Shown: positions 17,080 through 27,624, counted from the stretch's first letter. The stretch is DNA of 64,000 nt from Nocardia uniformis NBRC 13702 (GCF_001613345.1 NZ_BDCE01000057.1:62001-126000), one strand, 5' to 3'. Translations and numbers: made by a program. Notes: generated by a model not told the origin, from the sequence alone.

Positions 17080-18837
17080 TCACGATTTGGCGTCGAAAAA
17101 TACGTCCTCGTAGCGGTATTCGGTAGGTAGGGCAGAACCCGCGGCGTGCGCCTCTTCCTCGCGGTGGCGCAGTTCGACGCGACGGATCTTGCCGGAAATT
17201 GTCTTCGGTAGCTCAGTGAACTCCACCCGGCGGATACGTAGGTACGGGGCCAGGTGGTCGCGCGCGTATTCGAGAATGCTGCGGGCGGTTTCGTGGTTCG
17301 GCTCCCACCCCGCAGCCAAGCTTACATACGCCTTCGGAACGGCGAGGCGGGTCTCGTCGGGTTGCGGAACCACCGCGGCTTCCACTACAGCGGGATGTTC
17401 GATCAGGACACTCTCCAGCTCGAAGGGGGATACCTTGTAGTCGGAGGATTTGAAGACATCGTCGGTACGGCCGATATAGGTGATGTATCCGTCGGAATCG
17501 CGGCTGGCCACATCGCCGGTGTGGTAGTACCCGTCCGCCATGACCGCGGCATTGCGCTCCGGATCGCCCAGGTAGCCGGTCATGAGATTGACCGGCGCGG
17601 CGGCCAGATCCAGGCAGATCTCGCCCTCGTCGGCCAATTGCCCGGTAATCGGATCGACCAGCACCACCGGCACTCCCGGTGCGGGGCGGCCCATGGAACC
17701 GGCCTTTACCGGTTGGCCGGGCGTATTGGCCACCTGCAGTGTGGTTTCCGTCTGACCGAAGCCGTCGCGAATGGTGAGCCCCCATGCCTTTTCCACCTGC
17801 GCGATGACATCCGGATTGAGTGGCTCACCCGCGCCCAGGATTTCGCGTAGACCCGCCGGGCGCTCTCCGAGCTCGGCTTGAATCAGCATGCGCCACACCG
17901 TAGGTGGTGCGCAGAAGGTATTCACCTCGGCACGCCGTAATTGACCCAAAAGTGATGTGGCATCGAATCGTGAGTAGTTGTAGACGAATACGGTGGCCTC
18001 CGCGATCCACGGCGCGAAGAAACAGCTCCACGCGTGTTTGGCCCAGCCGGGTGCGCTGATTGCCAGATGCAGGTCACCGGGCCGCACGCCGATCCAATAC
18101 ATGGTGGACAGATGACCAACCGGATAACTGATCTGAGAGTGCTGGACCATCTTCGGCTTACTGGTGGTGCCGGAGGTGAAATACACCAGCAGCGGATCGC
18201 CGACCTCGGTGACCGCCTGGAACGGCCCCGCCGACATGTAGGTGTACGCCTCGTTGTAGCCGTGCCAGCCGGGTACCGAATCGCCCACCACGATGCGCGT
18301 GTAATCACCCGGCACCTCATCGAACTTCCCGGTGTCGGCGGCATTGGTAATGACGAAACTCACCGCGCCCCGGTCGATCCGGTCGGACAGGTCGGCGGGA
18401 CCCAGGGCCGCGGTGGTCGGCATGATGACCGCGCCGAGTTTGGCGATGGCCAGCATTGCCTCCCACAGCTCGACCTGATTGCCGAGCATGAGCATGACCC
18501 GATCACCCTTGCCGACACCGAGTGCGGCCAGCCAGGTGGCGACCTGGTCGGAGCGGGAAGCCATACCGTCGAAGGTGATTCGCTCCTCCCGGCCGTCGGC
18601 CTCCACGATCCACAGCGCGGGGCGATGGTTGCCGCGGGCGATCACATCGAACCAGTCGGTGGCCCAGTTGAAGGTGCCGGTCAGGTGCGGCCAGCAGAAG
18701 GAGTTCACCGCGGCGTCGTAATCGGTTGCGGTGGCGACCAAGTGGTCGCGGGCGGCGCGGTAGGCGTCGGTATTGGCGGGCCCACCCGTCACCCGACCCC
18801 CGCCCCCCATGGAATCGCTGGACGATGCTGTATTCAT
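17080..18837 (-). CDS. Acyl-CoA synthetase, ACSM/medium-chain type
   Basis: A 585-residue adenylate-forming ligase that activates a carboxylate with ATP and transfers it to CoA. The P-loop-like motif [12 protein letters not shown] is at 219-230, DGFGQTETT is the A5 motif, YHTGD the A7 aspartate, and [18 protein letters not shown] the hinge. The catalytic lysine is in [10 protein letters not shown] near the C-terminus. The overall pattern is that of the acetyl/medium-chain (AcsA, ACSM) branch. The start overlaps the stop of the upstream ligase gene by 4 bases (ATGA), indicating translational coupling. The first 20 residues are a Ser/Gly-rich lead. Confidence 0.9.
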   Translation of the reverse strand: MNTASSSDSMGGGGRVTGGPANTDAYRAARDHLVATATDYDAAVNSFCWPHLTGTFNWATDWFDVIARGNHRPALWIVEADGREERITFDGMASRSDQVATWLAALGVGKGDRVMLMLGNQVELWEAMLAIAKLGAVIMPTTAALGPADLSDRIDRGAVSFVITNAADTGKFDEVPGDYTRIVVGDSVPGWHGYNEAYTYMSAGPFQAVTEVGDPLLVYFTSGTTSKPKMVQHSQISYPVGHLSTMYWIGVRPGDLHLAISAPGWAKHAWSCFFAPWIAEATVFVYNYSRFDATSLLGQLRRAEVNTFCAPPTVWRMLIQAELGERPAGLREILGAGEPLNPDVIAQVEKAWGLTIRDGFGQTETTLQVANTPGQPVKAGSMGRPAPGVPVVLVDPITGQLADEGEICLDLAAAPVNLMTGYLGDPERNAAVMADGYYHTGDVASRDSDGYITYIGRTDDVFKSSDYKVSPFELESVLIEHPAVVEAAVVPQPDETRLAVPKAYVSLAAGWEPNHETARSILEYARDHLAPYLRIRRVEFTELPKTISGKIRRVELRHREEEAHAAGSALPTEYRYEDVFFDAKS

Positions 18838-20480
18838 TTCTGCTCCTGCTCGGGCAGGCCGAGTAGTCGCGCGGCGACCTCGCGCATCTCGACCTTGCGA
18901 ATCTTGCCGGTCACTGTCATGGGGAACTCGTCGGTGACGTGGACGTAGCGGGGGACTTTGAAGTGGGCCAGGCGGCCGGTCGCGAACTCATGGAGCGCTT
19001 CGGCGGTCAAAGGTGGCGCACCCTCGCGCATTCGGACCCACGCCATCAGCTCCTCGCCGTATTTGGCGTCGGGCACCCCGATCACCTGGGCGTCGAGAAT
19101 GTCGGGATGGGTGTAGAGGAACTCCTCGATTTCGCGCGGGTAGATATTCTCGCCGCCACGAATGACCATATCCTTGATGCGGCCGGTAATCGCGATATAA
19201 CCGTCCTCGTCCATGGTCGCCAGATCGCCGGTGTGCATCCAGCGCGCGGAATCGATTGCCTCGGCGGTCTTCTCCGGATCGTTCCAATAGCCGAGCATGA
19301 CCGAGTAGCCGCGGGTGCAGAACTCGCCCGGTTCGCCGCGGGGCACAGTCAGTCCGGTGGCCGGATCGACGATCTTGATCTCGATATGTGGTCCGGCGCG
19401 GCCGACCGTCGCGGTGCGTTGCGCCAGGCTGTCGTCGCTGCGGGTCTGGGTGGAGACCGGGGAGGTTTCGGTCATGCCGTAGCAGATCGACACCTCGCGC
19501 ATACCCATCCGCTCGATGACCTGCTTCATCACCTCGACCGGACACGGCGAGCCCGCCATGATGCCGGTGCGCAGGGCGGACAGGTCGTGGTCGTCGAAGG
19601 TCGGATCGGCCAGTTCGGCGATGAACATGGTCGGCACGCCGTACAGGGAGGTGCAGCGCTCGGCCGCAACGGTTTCCAGCGTCGCCTTCGGATCGAAGGC
19701 CGGGGCCGGAATGACCATGGTCGCGCCGTGACTGGTGGCGGCCAGATTGCCCATCACCATGCCGAAGCAGTGGTAGAAGGGCACCGGAATGCAGATGCGG
19801 TCCTGCTCGGTGTAGCCGCACAGCTCGCCCACGAAATAGCCGTTGTTCAGGATATTGTGATGGCTGAGTGTTGCCCCCTTGGGGAAACCGGTTGTGCCCG
19901 AGGTGTATTGGATATTGATCGGATCGTCGGGGGAGAGCCCCGCCTGGGCTTCGGCCAGCAGTTCCGGGTCGCCGGAGCGGCCGGTCTCGAACAGGGTCCG
20001 CCAGTCGGCGCTGTCGAGCAGCACCACCTGTTCGAGCTCGGGGCAGTCCTCCCGGACCTCCTCGATCATGGTCGCGTAGTCCGAGGACTTGAAGGACCGT
20101 GCCGCGATCAGGGTGCGAATTCCGGCCTGTCGAAGTACGTACCGGAGTTCGTGGGATCGATAAGCCGGGTTGATATTCACTACGATCGCGCCGATCTTGG
20201 CCGTCGCGTACTGCGTCAGCGTCCACTGCGCGCAGTTCGGGGCCCAGATACCCACCCGGTCGCCCTTGCCGAGCCCGGACGACAACAGGCCCAGGGCCAG
20301 CGTGTCCACCTCCGCGACGAACTCGCGGTAGGTCCAGCGCACCCCGGCGGGGCGGTCGACCAGGGCCTCGCGGTCCGGATGCGCGGCGGCCGTGCGGTCG
20401 AGATTATCGCCGATGGTATCGCCGAGCAGCGGTGCGTCCCAGACGCCGAAGGAATAGCTCACCGGCCGGAGCCGGTCCAT
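18834..20480 (-). CDS. Fatty-acyl-CoA synthetase, FadD35-like
   Basis: A 548-residue AMP-forming acyl-CoA ligase. Motifs are [40 protein letters not shown] and [20 protein letters not shown], with the C-terminal lysine in [11 protein letters not shown]. It resembles mycobacterial FadD35 and other medium-chain FadD proteins. ATG 20480 is used; GTG codons at 20486, 20492 and 20507 are alternatives, and GGAG lies about 11 bases before the ATG. It is the first gene of an operon with a second, differently specific ligase and runs divergent from a LuxR-type regulator only about 70 bases away, which likely controls it. Confidence 0.9.
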   Translation of the reverse strand: MDRLRPVSYSFGVWDAPLLGDTIGDNLDRTAAAHPDREALVDRPAGVRWTYREFVAEVDTLALGLLSSGLGKGDRVGIWAPNCAQWTLTQYATAKIGAIVVNINPAYRSHELRYVLRQAGIRTLIAARSFKSSDYATMIEEVREDCPELEQVVLLDSADWRTLFETGRSGDPELLAEAQAGLSPDDPINIQYTSGTTGFPKGATLSHHNILNNGYFVGELCGYTEQDRICIPVPFYHCFGMVMGNLAATSHGATMVIPAPAFDPKATLETVAAERCTSLYGVPTMFIAELADPTFDDHDLSALRTGIMAGSPCPVEVMKQVIERMGMREVSICYGMTETSPVSTQTRSDDSLAQRTATVGRAGPHIEIKIVDPATGLTVPRGEPGEFCTRGYSVMLGYWNDPEKTAEAIDSARWMHTGDLATMDEDGYIAITGRIKDMVIRGGENIYPREIEEFLYTHPDILDAQVIGVPDAKYGEELMAWVRMREGAPPLTAEALHEFATGRLAHFKVPRYVHVTDEFPMTVTGKIRKVEMREVAARLLGLPEQEQK

Positions 20481-20548
20481 GCTCACACTCACTCCGATAG
20501 GATCCACGTCACACCGAACCGCCGACTACCCCCGAAAGGGTGTACCCG

Positions 20549-21406
20549 ATGACAGGCTACGTCGACCTGCTCCGGCCCAGCGACGCTGATGCGCTGCGGG
20601 CCGAGCTACGGCGTATTGCCACCGTGACCGGGGCGCCGGTGGCCTTCGGTGGTGCGGTCACCGCCGGGACGCTGATACTGAGCGAATTCATCGGCACCCG
20701 CACCAATGGCATGCGCGGACTCGCGGTGCGACCCCAGTCCGGTCTGGGCGGTGTGGCGGTGGCCAGCCGCCGCCCCACCTCGGTCGCCGACTACCGCTCC
20801 GCCGCCACCATTACCCACCAGTACGACGGTCCCGTCCTCGGCGAAGGCCTGCGTGCCGTGGTCGCGGTCCCGGTGGTCGTGTGCGGTGAATCCCGCGCGG
20901 TCCTCTATGTCGCCAACCGCGACCCCGGCCCCATCGGCGACCGCATAGCCGAACTCATGGTCCAGGCGGGCCGCCGCCTCACCCTCGAATTCACCATTCG
21001 CGATGAGGTGGACCGCCGCCTCCGCTTCCAAACCGCCCGGCCGACCGCCCCCGCCGTGGACCCCGTGGTCACCGAACAGCTCCGAGATCTGCACGCCGAA
21101 CTCCGCGGACTCACCCAATCGCTCCCCGATACCCTGGCCCGAACCCGCCTGCGCGATGTCTCCGACCGCCTGGCGCGCCTGGTCTCCGGCGTAACGGACC
21201 GGGACGACCCGATCACCCTCGCTCCCCGAGAACTCGATGTCCTCGCCCAAATCGCCCTGGGCTGCACCAATGTCGAAGCGGCGCTGCGGCTTTCCCTGAA
21301 GCCGGAGACGGTGAAGAGCTATCTCCGCAGCGCTATGACCAAACTGGGAGCCCATAACCGCCACGAAGCGGTGGTGAACGCCCGCCGTCACGGCCTGTTG
21401 CCTTAG
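20549..21406 (+). CDS. LuxR-family regulator with GAF-like sensor domain
   Basis: A 285-residue transcription factor. Residues about 15-155 form a GAF-like sensory domain (IRR...APVAFGG, GLGGVAVASRRP, AVVAVPVVVCGESRAVLYVANR). A C-terminal LuxR HTH covers about 225-285 (LAPRELDVLAQIALGCTN then LKPETVKSYLRSAMTKLG). This architecture is common beside acyl-CoA synthetase genes in actinobacteria. CGAAAGGG lies 8 bases before ATG 20549. It is divergent from the two-ligase operon with a 68-base shared promoter region, so autoregulation and control of the ligases are likely (inference). The ligand is probably an acyl compound but is unknown. Confidence 0.87.
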   Translation: MTGYVDLLRPSDADALRAELRRIATVTGAPVAFGGAVTAGTLILSEFIGTRTNGMRGLAVRPQSGLGGVAVASRRPTSVADYRSAATITHQYDGPVLGEGLRAVVAVPVVVCGESRAVLYVANRDPGPIGDRIAELMVQAGRRLTLEFTIRDEVDRRLRFQTARPTAPAVDPVVTEQLRDLHAELRGLTQSLPDTLARTRLRDVSDRLARLVSGVTDRDDPITLAPRELDVLAQIALGCTNVEAALRLSLKPETVKSYLRSAMTKLGAHNRHEAVVNARRHGLLP

Positions 21407-21503
21407 CGGGCGGTTCCCGCGTCGCTTTCGGTGTAGTCGAAAGGGTCTGTGGCGCAGCGAAAATCAGTAGTGGTACCGGACGTGTGGTTTCTACACTTCG
21501 GGG

Positions 21504-22826
21504 ATGAATACCGCAGTTCTTCTCGATCACTTCCGTTCGCACGGTGCGCCATTCGCGGTGTCCCGAGCCGGGGTTGTGGGCTGGGATGACGCGGAACTGC
21601 ACCGCGCCGCCTACGCCGATGACCCCGAGGGTTACGTACTGCTCGCCCTCGTGCCGGGTGTAAACACCGAGCAGCGGGCACGAATTCTGCTGCAGGCGTT
21701 GTGTTCTTCGCGCGCGGGGATGGATACGAATACCCGTGACGTCCTCGATCGGGCGATGCGCGCCCTGCTGTTCGGACTGCCGCCGGAGTCGGTGGTGACC
21801 GTGCTGCTCGCGACGCGGCGGCTGCGGGTCAATCACAAGCACACCACCCGGGCGATTCTCGCGTTCGTGCTGGAGCATCCGGACGCGCAGTGGCTCATCG
21901 CGGCTCGGCGGCCGGCGCTCGTGGATTGCTTCGAGCATGCGGTCGGCAAGGCGACGGCTCGTGGTTGCGCTCGGCGAATCGCGGAGGGCGACAGTGATTC
22001 TCCGGACTTGCGGCGCAGTCTGCTGCGATTCACCGCCGATCCGGAGATCGCCGTCACGCGGGTATCCGCGCTGTACGCGCCAGGGACGTATGGCGTTGCC
22101 GCGCCCACGGACCCGGTCGCACCGCTGGAGCCGCGGCGTGAGCGCCCACAGATGGTCACCGTGACCAATCGGGGCGATATCGCGGCCACGCTGGTGCACG
22201 TGTACCGCGGTGGCGCTGACACCGAATTGCATTCCGCACTCGCCGGTTACGTCGCCGACGTCACGCGCGCGTTGCCGCGTCTCGACGCGACCGTGGCGTT
22301 GGTGCTCGACACCTCGGAATCCATGCGCGGCTACGGCGATCGCGAATGGGCGCTGCTGTCACAGGCGCAGGCATTGCGAATGGTGCTGGGAGAGGTGTGT
22401 GAACGGCTCATCGTCATCGAAATCGGTGGCGAGCAGACCGGATCCACCGATCTGGCGACCGGCCTGCTCGATGCCCTCGACACCGCACCGGATCTCGTCG
22501 CCATTGTCACCGACGGCTGCGAGAACCGCTGCCCGGGCGACCTCGCCCGGGTGGTCGCCACGCTGCCGCGCCTCGGCATCAGCACCCCGATCGTGCTCTG
22601 CCAGGCCCTGTTCACCGGCAGCGACGACCGTACCCTCCGCGACCCCGCACCCGCGCTGGCACATCAGGGCTTCTGGCATCAGGACGATTTCGCCACCCTG
22701 CTGCCGTGGCTGTTTGCGCGCACGACATCCGGCCGCGAGTGGATTCGCACCGCGGCACTGCGATTCCTCGCCGAACGCGCGGGCCGCTTCGCACTCGATG
22801 AGCAGAAGGAAGGAGCCCACCCATGA
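21504..22826 (+). CDS. VWA-domain protein with helical N-terminal region
   Basis: A 440-residue soluble protein. Residues 1-200 are helical and repetitive, vaguely like the HEAT-type part of TROVE/Ro60-VWA proteins, but I cannot show homology. Residues about 262-420 form a von Willebrand A domain with an intact MIDAS: DTSES (D269, S271, S273), T315 in GSTDLATGL and D337 in IVTDG. VWA domains of this kind bind metal and a partner protein, often in complexes with chaperone ATPases or RNA-related proteins. The stop overlaps the start of the ARPP-1-like gene (ATGA), so the two products are made together. No ATPase or nuclease gene is adjacent. It is cytosolic, as no signal peptide is seen. Confidence 0.82.
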   Translation: MNTAVLLDHFRSHGAPFAVSRAGVVGWDDAELHRAAYADDPEGYVLLALVPGVNTEQRARILLQALCSSRAGMDTNTRDVLDRAMRALLFGLPPESVVTVLLATRRLRVNHKHTTRAILAFVLEHPDAQWLIAARRPALVDCFEHAVGKATARGCARRIAEGDSDSPDLRRSLLRFTADPEIAVTRVSALYAPGTYGVAAPTDPVAPLEPRRERPQMVTVTNRGDIAATLVHVYRGGADTELHSALAGYVADVTRALPRLDATVALVLDTSESMRGYGDREWALLSQAQALRMVLGEVCERLIVIEIGGEQTGSTDLATGLLDALDTAPDLVAIVTDGCENRCPGDLARVVATLPRLGISTPIVLCQALFTGSDDRTLRDPAPALAHQGFWHQDDFATLLPWLFARTTSGREWIRTAALRFLAERAGRFALDEQKEGAHP

Positions 22827-23770
22827 CCCGCTTGGACAACCTGGTCCCCGCCACCTTGCGGCTGCCCGGCTATGTGCTGGGTCTGCCGCAGACCGCGGGC
22901 GCGCTCACCATGGTGCCCATCCATGGCCCCGGTCGCCCGGGTATCGTGCCGCCGCGCTCAGGACTCAAATTGAAGCGGGTGGTCGGCTACGGAGATGTGG
23001 AGCTGCACAACGGCGCCGACACTGGCGTCGCCATCGTGCCGCTGCATATCGGCTACATCCAGGACGGCGCGCAGAACCACGCGCTCTGCTCGGCGGCTCT
23101 GCTGGCCGCGGGTCAGACCCGCCGGTTCACCGACGCCTGCTGTGTCCAGGCCGCGCAGGGCGGCTATCTCGAGGGCCGCGACCAGTGGTTCTTCGTGCTG
23201 CCCTGGGAGCTGCGTGCCAGGGCGCTGGAACTGCGGGGCCACGAGGGGTATTCGAAGCTGTGGCCCGATATCTCCGCGGTCAATCGGCGCTACGGCCTGC
23301 CCCAGCGCGGACACCTGGAACAGATCCTCACCCGCAAACGCGCGGTGCTGACCCAGTTCCGCAGCCGCCTCGAACTCATGCCCGGCCAGCTGGGTGCGCT
23401 GTTCTTCGTCGGTGACAGGTTCGCGGGCCTGGAGGTCGCCCCGGATCCCCGGTTCTTCGCCGAAATGTGGATGCCGCTGGTGTGTTTCGCCTACGGCGTC
23501 GCCGCCTGGCACGCCGAGCCGGATCGCGCCGATGCGGAGCCGTTCGAAGCCACCGACCTGGACACCCTGCGCACCGCGCTGGAACGTGCCCGGGCCGATC
23601 GTGAACGCGAAGTGTTGTCCTGGCTCCCGGACACCACCGACCTGCGGGCGGTGGAGGAGGAGCGCTACCTGGACCTGCGGCTGCACACTGTCACCGGCAC
23701 GGCCCTGGCGGGGCAGGTGGTCAGCGAACAGGACCGCATCGTCTATGCATCGGTATTCGCGGCCAATTAA
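22823..23770 (+). CDS. ARPP-1-like (DUF6569-type) protein
   Basis: A 315-residue soluble protein. Its sequence (PIHGPG near residue 35, LNPHLGYIQDGAQNHA-like region at about 73-90, DQWFFVLPWE near 131) matches my memory of the ARPP-1 domain, a family named for neighbourhoods with ADP-ribosylglycohydrolases and rhodanese-phosphatases and thought to belong to stress or conflict systems. It contains several conserved Gly, Asp and aromatic residues but no catalytic motif I can name. The start overlaps the VWA gene by 4 bases, so it is the second gene of a coupled pair. Family assignment is from memory and moderately sure; the function is unknown. Confidence 0.7.
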   Translation: MTRLDNLVPATLRLPGYVLGLPQTAGALTMVPIHGPGRPGIVPPRSGLKLKRVVGYGDVELHNGADTGVAIVPLHIGYIQDGAQNHALCSAALLAAGQTRRFTDACCVQAAQGGYLEGRDQWFFVLPWELRARALELRGHEGYSKLWPDISAVNRRYGLPQRGHLEQILTRKRAVLTQFRSRLELMPGQLGALFFVGDRFAGLEVAPDPRFFAEMWMPLVCFAYGVAAWHAEPDRADAEPFEATDLDTLRTALERARADREREVLSWLPDTTDLRAVEEERYLDLRLHTVTGTALAGQVVSEQDRIVYASVFAAN

Positions 23771-23943
23771 ATAGGTTGCGCTACAACAGAACCGCGGAGT
23801 TGAATAGTCACTACGGGAACTGTGCCGAGCACGGTGGGAATCAACTTCATCCCAAATGAAGATATCGCCTGAGAAGCGAAGTTCGCCCCACCACAGCGTC
23901 GGCCGCCTGTCCCCACCCCTCCGAAAGCCGTTCGCCGCGTCGA

Positions 23944-25086
23944 TTATTCGCTCGCGGGGGACGGCTTTCGTGCCTCCGCCTCGCGTTCTCGCTTCCGGCC
24001 CACCCGTTCGATGCGCGGGTCGTCCTCCACCGTATAGCGTTTCACATACGCGCTGAGGAATGCCTGCACCGTGGCCGTCGCCGGAATGGCCAGGATCGCA
24101 CCGACCGCGCCGAGCAGCGCCCCGCCACACAGCACCGCCAGCAGCGCCACCGCCGGATTCACATCCACGGTGCGGGCGGTGATCCGCGGCTGCAGCAGGT
24201 AGTCCTGGAACCACTGGTAGAGCACCGCGAAGATAATGATCCATATCGCGTCGACCGGATTGTCGGTGAGGGCGACCAGGATCGGCAGAGCGGCCGCCAC
24301 ATAGGTGCCGATGGTGGGGATGAACGAGGCGACCACACCGAACCAGATACCCAGGGCGAGAGCATTCGGTATCCCGATCAACGCCAGGAAGACGCCATGG
24401 CAGACCGCCGAGATCACCGCGAGGAGCGCACGGCTGTAGAGATAGCCGCCGGTCTTGGTAATTGCCAGCTCCCAGGCGCGCAGGACCTCACCCTGCCGTT
24501 GCGGCGGCAGCACCGAGCACACGGTGCGCCGCAGCTTCGGACCGTCCGCGGTTATGTAGATGCTGAACAGCGCGATGGTGAGCAGCTCACCCAACCCGAC
24601 CAGCACCGTCCCCGAAATCCCGAGCCCCGTATTCGCCGCGCGTTCGGCGTACTCGCTGATGTTGTTCGAATCGTGCAATAGCCGATCCCGGAGCTGATTC
24701 GGGGTGAGGTGCTGGTTGAAGGTCGAATTGATCCAGTCGATCAGTTGGTCGAGCAGCCGCGGCAATTCGTTCACTCCGTTGCCGACGGTCTGCACCAGCA
24801 GCACACCGAGCGCGAGGGCGAAGATGACGACGCACCCGTTCACCACCACGAAGATCAGTGCCGTGCCGAGACCACGCGGAATTCCCCGGGCCGCCAACGC
24901 ATCCACCGCCGGTTCCATTGCCAAGGAGATGAAAAAGGCCACCATTAGGATGATGGCAATGTGTAGCAACCTATGGGCGGCCCAGTTCCCGAGTTCGAAT
25001 AGACCCAGCAGTACCAGCGCCAACACCATGGCACGCGGTAGCCAGCCGGGCATTCGTGTGCGGGTCTTCGGGTCGTCTGCGGCCAT
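23944..25086 (-). CDS. AI-2E family transporter (PerM/YdiK-like)
   Basis: A 380-residue membrane protein with about 8 helices. TM1-2 lie around residues 16-60, followed by a soluble loop with PRLLDQLIDWINSTFN. A conserved block, FGVVASFIPTIGTYVAAALPI, comes before the last helices. The family includes the AI-2 exporter TqsA and antiporters of the PerM group, so substrate is unknown. The C-terminus is a basic tail. ATG 25086 is used because the upstream frame (to 25209) has low-complexity basic sequence and no family similarity. Its 3' end includes an inverted repeat with a long loop (CGAAAGCCGT at 23922 and ACGGCTTTCG at 23961). Confidence 0.87.
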   Translation of the reverse strand: MAADDPKTRTRMPGWLPRAMVLALVLLGLFELGNWAAHRLLHIAIILMVAFFISLAMEPAVDALAARGIPRGLGTALIFVVVNGCVVIFALALGVLLVQTVGNGVNELPRLLDQLIDWINSTFNQHLTPNQLRDRLLHDSNNISEYAERAANTGLGISGTVLVGLGELLTIALFSIYITADGPKLRRTVCSVLPPQRQGEVLRAWELAITKTGGYLYSRALLAVISAVCHGVFLALIGIPNALALGIWFGVVASFIPTIGTYVAAALPILVALTDNPVDAIWIIIFAVLYQWFQDYLLQPRITARTVDVNPAVALLAVLCGGALLGAVGAILAIPATATVQAFLSAYVKRYTVEDDPRIERVGRKREREAEARKPSPASE

Positions 25087-25276
25087 GGCCCCAGTCTGGG
25101 TTATCTTCCAGCGAATTCGCGGTCTCGCCGCAGCACATGTCGGAGCGGATTCCGACCGCCGACCTAACCCACGGCCTCGCCCCACCTTGCCGCCCAACCG
25201 GTGCACCACGGCCGGGGGCGGATCCGGATCGATGACCGCGACGGTGAGTCGCCGCCGACAAGCCGAGGTGTCGGCA

Positions 25277-25768
25277 TTATCGGGCGGTCAGCATTGCGGA
25301 ACTGCGGCCCGGCCCGATCGGCAGGCCCGGATACCGTCCAGCCGCTGCTAGTCGATCGTCGGATCCGACAATGCCGTCGGCCACCGGGCGGCGACGATCG
25401 CCGGAGCTGCTGCCATGGTCGGTCGACCCCGCGACGCGGCTGTCGGAGTGGCTATCCGACCCGGCGCGGCGGGCCCGCACATCGGCCCGTACCGCATCGG
25501 TGAAGAGCAGATATTCCGCGGACGGAACACACACCTCCCGGTTCGGCAGCTGTCGCAGCGCGGCGCGGCGTCGCGAACCCGGAATCACGACCGGGTGCCG
25601 GATACCGCCCCCCACGTCCTCCTGGCTGTTCAACCACGTTCGCATGGCGCGCGAGGCGATGCTCGGCAGGTATTCGACAGCGCGATCCCATTCCAGTCCT
25701 TCGACGCTGCGCGGATCGACGACCGCGGTCACAACGACGGCGTATGCCGTACCCACGGTTGCGTTCAT
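25277..25768 (-). CDS. Hypothetical protein, 163 residues
   Basis: The first 90 residues (starts MNATVGTAYAVVVTAVVDP) look like a real protein. The last 70 are hydrophilic and low complexity (Gly/Ser/Asp/Arg). The third-base pattern stays GC-rich in this frame throughout, so I favour one continuous gene. GGAAAGGGGG precedes ATG 25768. I do not recognise a family. It lies alone on the minus strand, 190 bases downstream of nothing related. The competing long plus-strand frame is arginine/serine-rich and rejected. Confidence 0.5.
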   Translation of the reverse strand: MNATVGTAYAVVVTAVVDPRSVEGLEWDRAVEYLPSIASRAMRTWLNSQEDVGGGIRHPVVIPGSRRRAALRQLPNREVCVPSAEYLLFTDAVRADVRARRAGSDSHSDSRVAGSTDHGSSSGDRRRPVADGIVGSDDRLAAAGRYPGLPIGPGRSSAMLTAR

Positions 25769-26010
25769 CCGGATCAGCCCCCTTTCCCTGCTGCGACGCC
25801 CCGATGTGGCCACTCCTCGATTGTCGAGGCGGGACTCATTGAGATCTCCAAGGATACTGCGAAATAGATTGCACTACTGTGAGTTTCGCTGTGGGGCGGG
25901 TAGCTTTCCCGGCCGCCAGGGTGACGACCGGACCGCGGAGCGCCATCGGAGATGCGCCGCGGTAGGTGCCCGGACCTGGGATCCGACGTGCACCGAATCA
26001 AACCGCGGGG

Positions 26011-26763
26011 TCAGCGTAGGAATTCCACCAGCGCCGCCGCGAAGCCGGGATCGGTGATCGCGGTGAGGTGGTCTCCGGGTACGACGGCGAGCCGGGCATC
26101 CGGGAACGCCGCGGCCAGCCGATCGGGTTCGGCGGCAAAGGGATCGGATGCTCCGGCCAGCACCAGGGCGGGCATGGCGAGGTGGGCGACCCCACGAATC
26201 GGAGCCTCGTTCAGCCCGGTAGCCACTGCCGCTATCGCATCGTGATCGGCCCCCACGGCATCGGCGAGCAAGCGGAATATGCTTGCGAGCCGCTTGGTTT
26301 CGGTGCCGTCACCCCGCATGGCCGCGACAATGTCGTCGGCGGCGATCACCCGCTCGTCGATGCCGCCGCAATCGATCACCCCGGAGCCGATCCCGCCGAT
26401 CGCCAGTCGCGTGATCCGCTCATCCTGATCGGCCACCTGTAGGGAAATGATCGCACCCATCGAATATCCCACCAGCGCAACCTGATCCAGCCCCAGCTCA
26501 TCGAACAGCGCCCGCACGTCCGACGCCATTGCCTGCCAGGTATACCGGCTCGGATCGCGCGGCTTCTCGGAACGGCCGTGCCCACGCGCATCCAGCGAAA
26601 TAACCTTGTGCCCGGCCGATTCCAAGGCCGCGACCACGCCCGTGCTCATCCAGTTGGCATTGGTATCGGCCACTATGCCGTGCTGCAACACCACCGGTAG
26701 TCGGTCGCCGCCCCACACTCGATAGTTCAGCTGGAGACCGTCCCAGGTGGTGAATTTCGCCAT
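26011..26763 (-). CDS. Alpha/beta hydrolase
   Basis: A 250-residue cytosolic hydrolase. VVLQHGI is the oxyanion segment, LDARGHGRS is the acid-region signature, the nucleophile motif is GYSMGA, and the catalytic His/Asp pair fits GDHLTAI and ASDPF near the C-terminus. It resembles the 3-oxoadipate enol-lactonase/haloperoxidase-type subgroup. The substrate is not evident. No strong ribosome site precedes ATG 26763; ATG 26784 is possible. It lies 66 bases downstream of the SDR gene on the same strand, so the two may be cotranscribed. Confidence 0.88.
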   Translation of the reverse strand: MAKFTTWDGLQLNYRVWGGDRLPVVLQHGIVADTNANWMSTGVVAALESAGHKVISLDARGHGRSEKPRDPSRYTWQAMASDVRALFDELGLDQVALVGYSMGAIISLQVADQDERITRLAIGGIGSGVIDCGGIDERVIAADDIVAAMRGDGTETKRLASIFRLLADAVGADHDAIAAVATGLNEAPIRGVAHLAMPALVLAGASDPFAAEPDRLAAAFPDARLAVVPGDHLTAITDPGFAAALVEFLR

Positions 26764-26828
26764 CGTGCGGATGGTAGTCGGCATACCGGACGATCGGGGG
26801 GAATCGCTGGAGCCGACCGTCCCGCCGC

Positions 26829-27578
26829 TCAGCCGAGTTTGGCGACTATTCCGCGCGGCAGCCGCGGCAGTACGAAATCCAGGACCCGCCACGGCCATTC
26901 GGGAACACAGGCGCGGACGGCCTCACGTTCGATCGCTGCCACCATCGATGCCACACCTTTATCCAGTGGTGCGACGAGTTTCGCGTCTCCGGCGTTGGAC
27001 GACATGTCGGTGGCAATGAATCCCGGCTGTACCGTGGTCACCTTGATCGGACTGTGTCGCAGTTCGATCGCCAGCCCTTCGCCGAGCGCTGACAATCCGG
27101 CCTTACTGGCCGAATACGCGGCCTTCTTACCGGGAAGTCCCCGCACCGCGCTCATGGACGATATCAGTACCAGGTGACCGGAATCAGCCGCGCGGAAAAG
27201 ACTCATGGCGGCCTCGGCCTGTGCCAGGGCGCTGACGAAATTGGTGGTGGCGGTGGCGAGATTGGCGTCCGCGCGGCCGGTGCCGATCAGCGCGCCCTTG
27301 CCGATACCCGCATTCACGATCACCCGGTCCAGGCCGCCGAGCTCGTCGCGAAGCTCCCCGAAGACCTTCGGCACCGCGGCGTGATCGTCCACGTCGAGCG
27401 CTCGCACCGCGACGGTGATTTCCGGATGAGCCGCGCGCAGTTCATCGCGCAGCTGCTCGAGATTCGGCAGGCGGCGCGCACACAGGGCCAGGTCGCGCCC
27501 CCGACGGGCGAACTCGCGGGCCATACCCGCGCCGAGCCCGGAACTCGCTCCGGTAATGAGGATCTTTCGCCTGGTCAT
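26829..27578 (-). CDS. Short-chain dehydrogenase/reductase
   Basis: A 249-residue classical SDR. The cofactor motif is ITGASSGLGAGMA, then NAGIGKG (the NNAG-type motif), with the active site SSMSAVRG and the YSASK tetrad Tyr and Lys. The carboxy-terminal PGFIATDM motif is also standard. NADPH preference is suggested by RR residues after the second strand (ARRLPN). The start is ATG 27578, with AGGG 8-9 bases upstream; an earlier GTG at 27587 is possible. It precedes the hydrolase on the same strand. Substrate unknown. Confidence 0.92.
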   Translation of the reverse strand: MTRRKILITGASSGLGAGMAREFARRGRDLALCARRLPNLEQLRDELRAAHPEITVAVRALDVDDHAAVPKVFGELRDELGGLDRVIVNAGIGKGALIGTGRADANLATATTNFVSALAQAEAAMSLFRAADSGHLVLISSMSAVRGLPGKKAAYSASKAGLSALGEGLAIELRHSPIKVTTVQPGFIATDMSSNAGDAKLVAPLDKGVASMVAAIEREAVRACVPEWPWRVLDFVLPRLPRGIVAKLG

Positions 27579-27624
27579 ACCCGTCACCCTAGCGTCCGGG
27601 CGGAGTATCGCCCATCGTCAACTT

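Noticed and set aside
18939-20552. 537-codon plus-strand ORF across the FadD-like gene
   Set aside because: No protein motif, while all acyl-CoA synthetase motifs are on the opposite strand.
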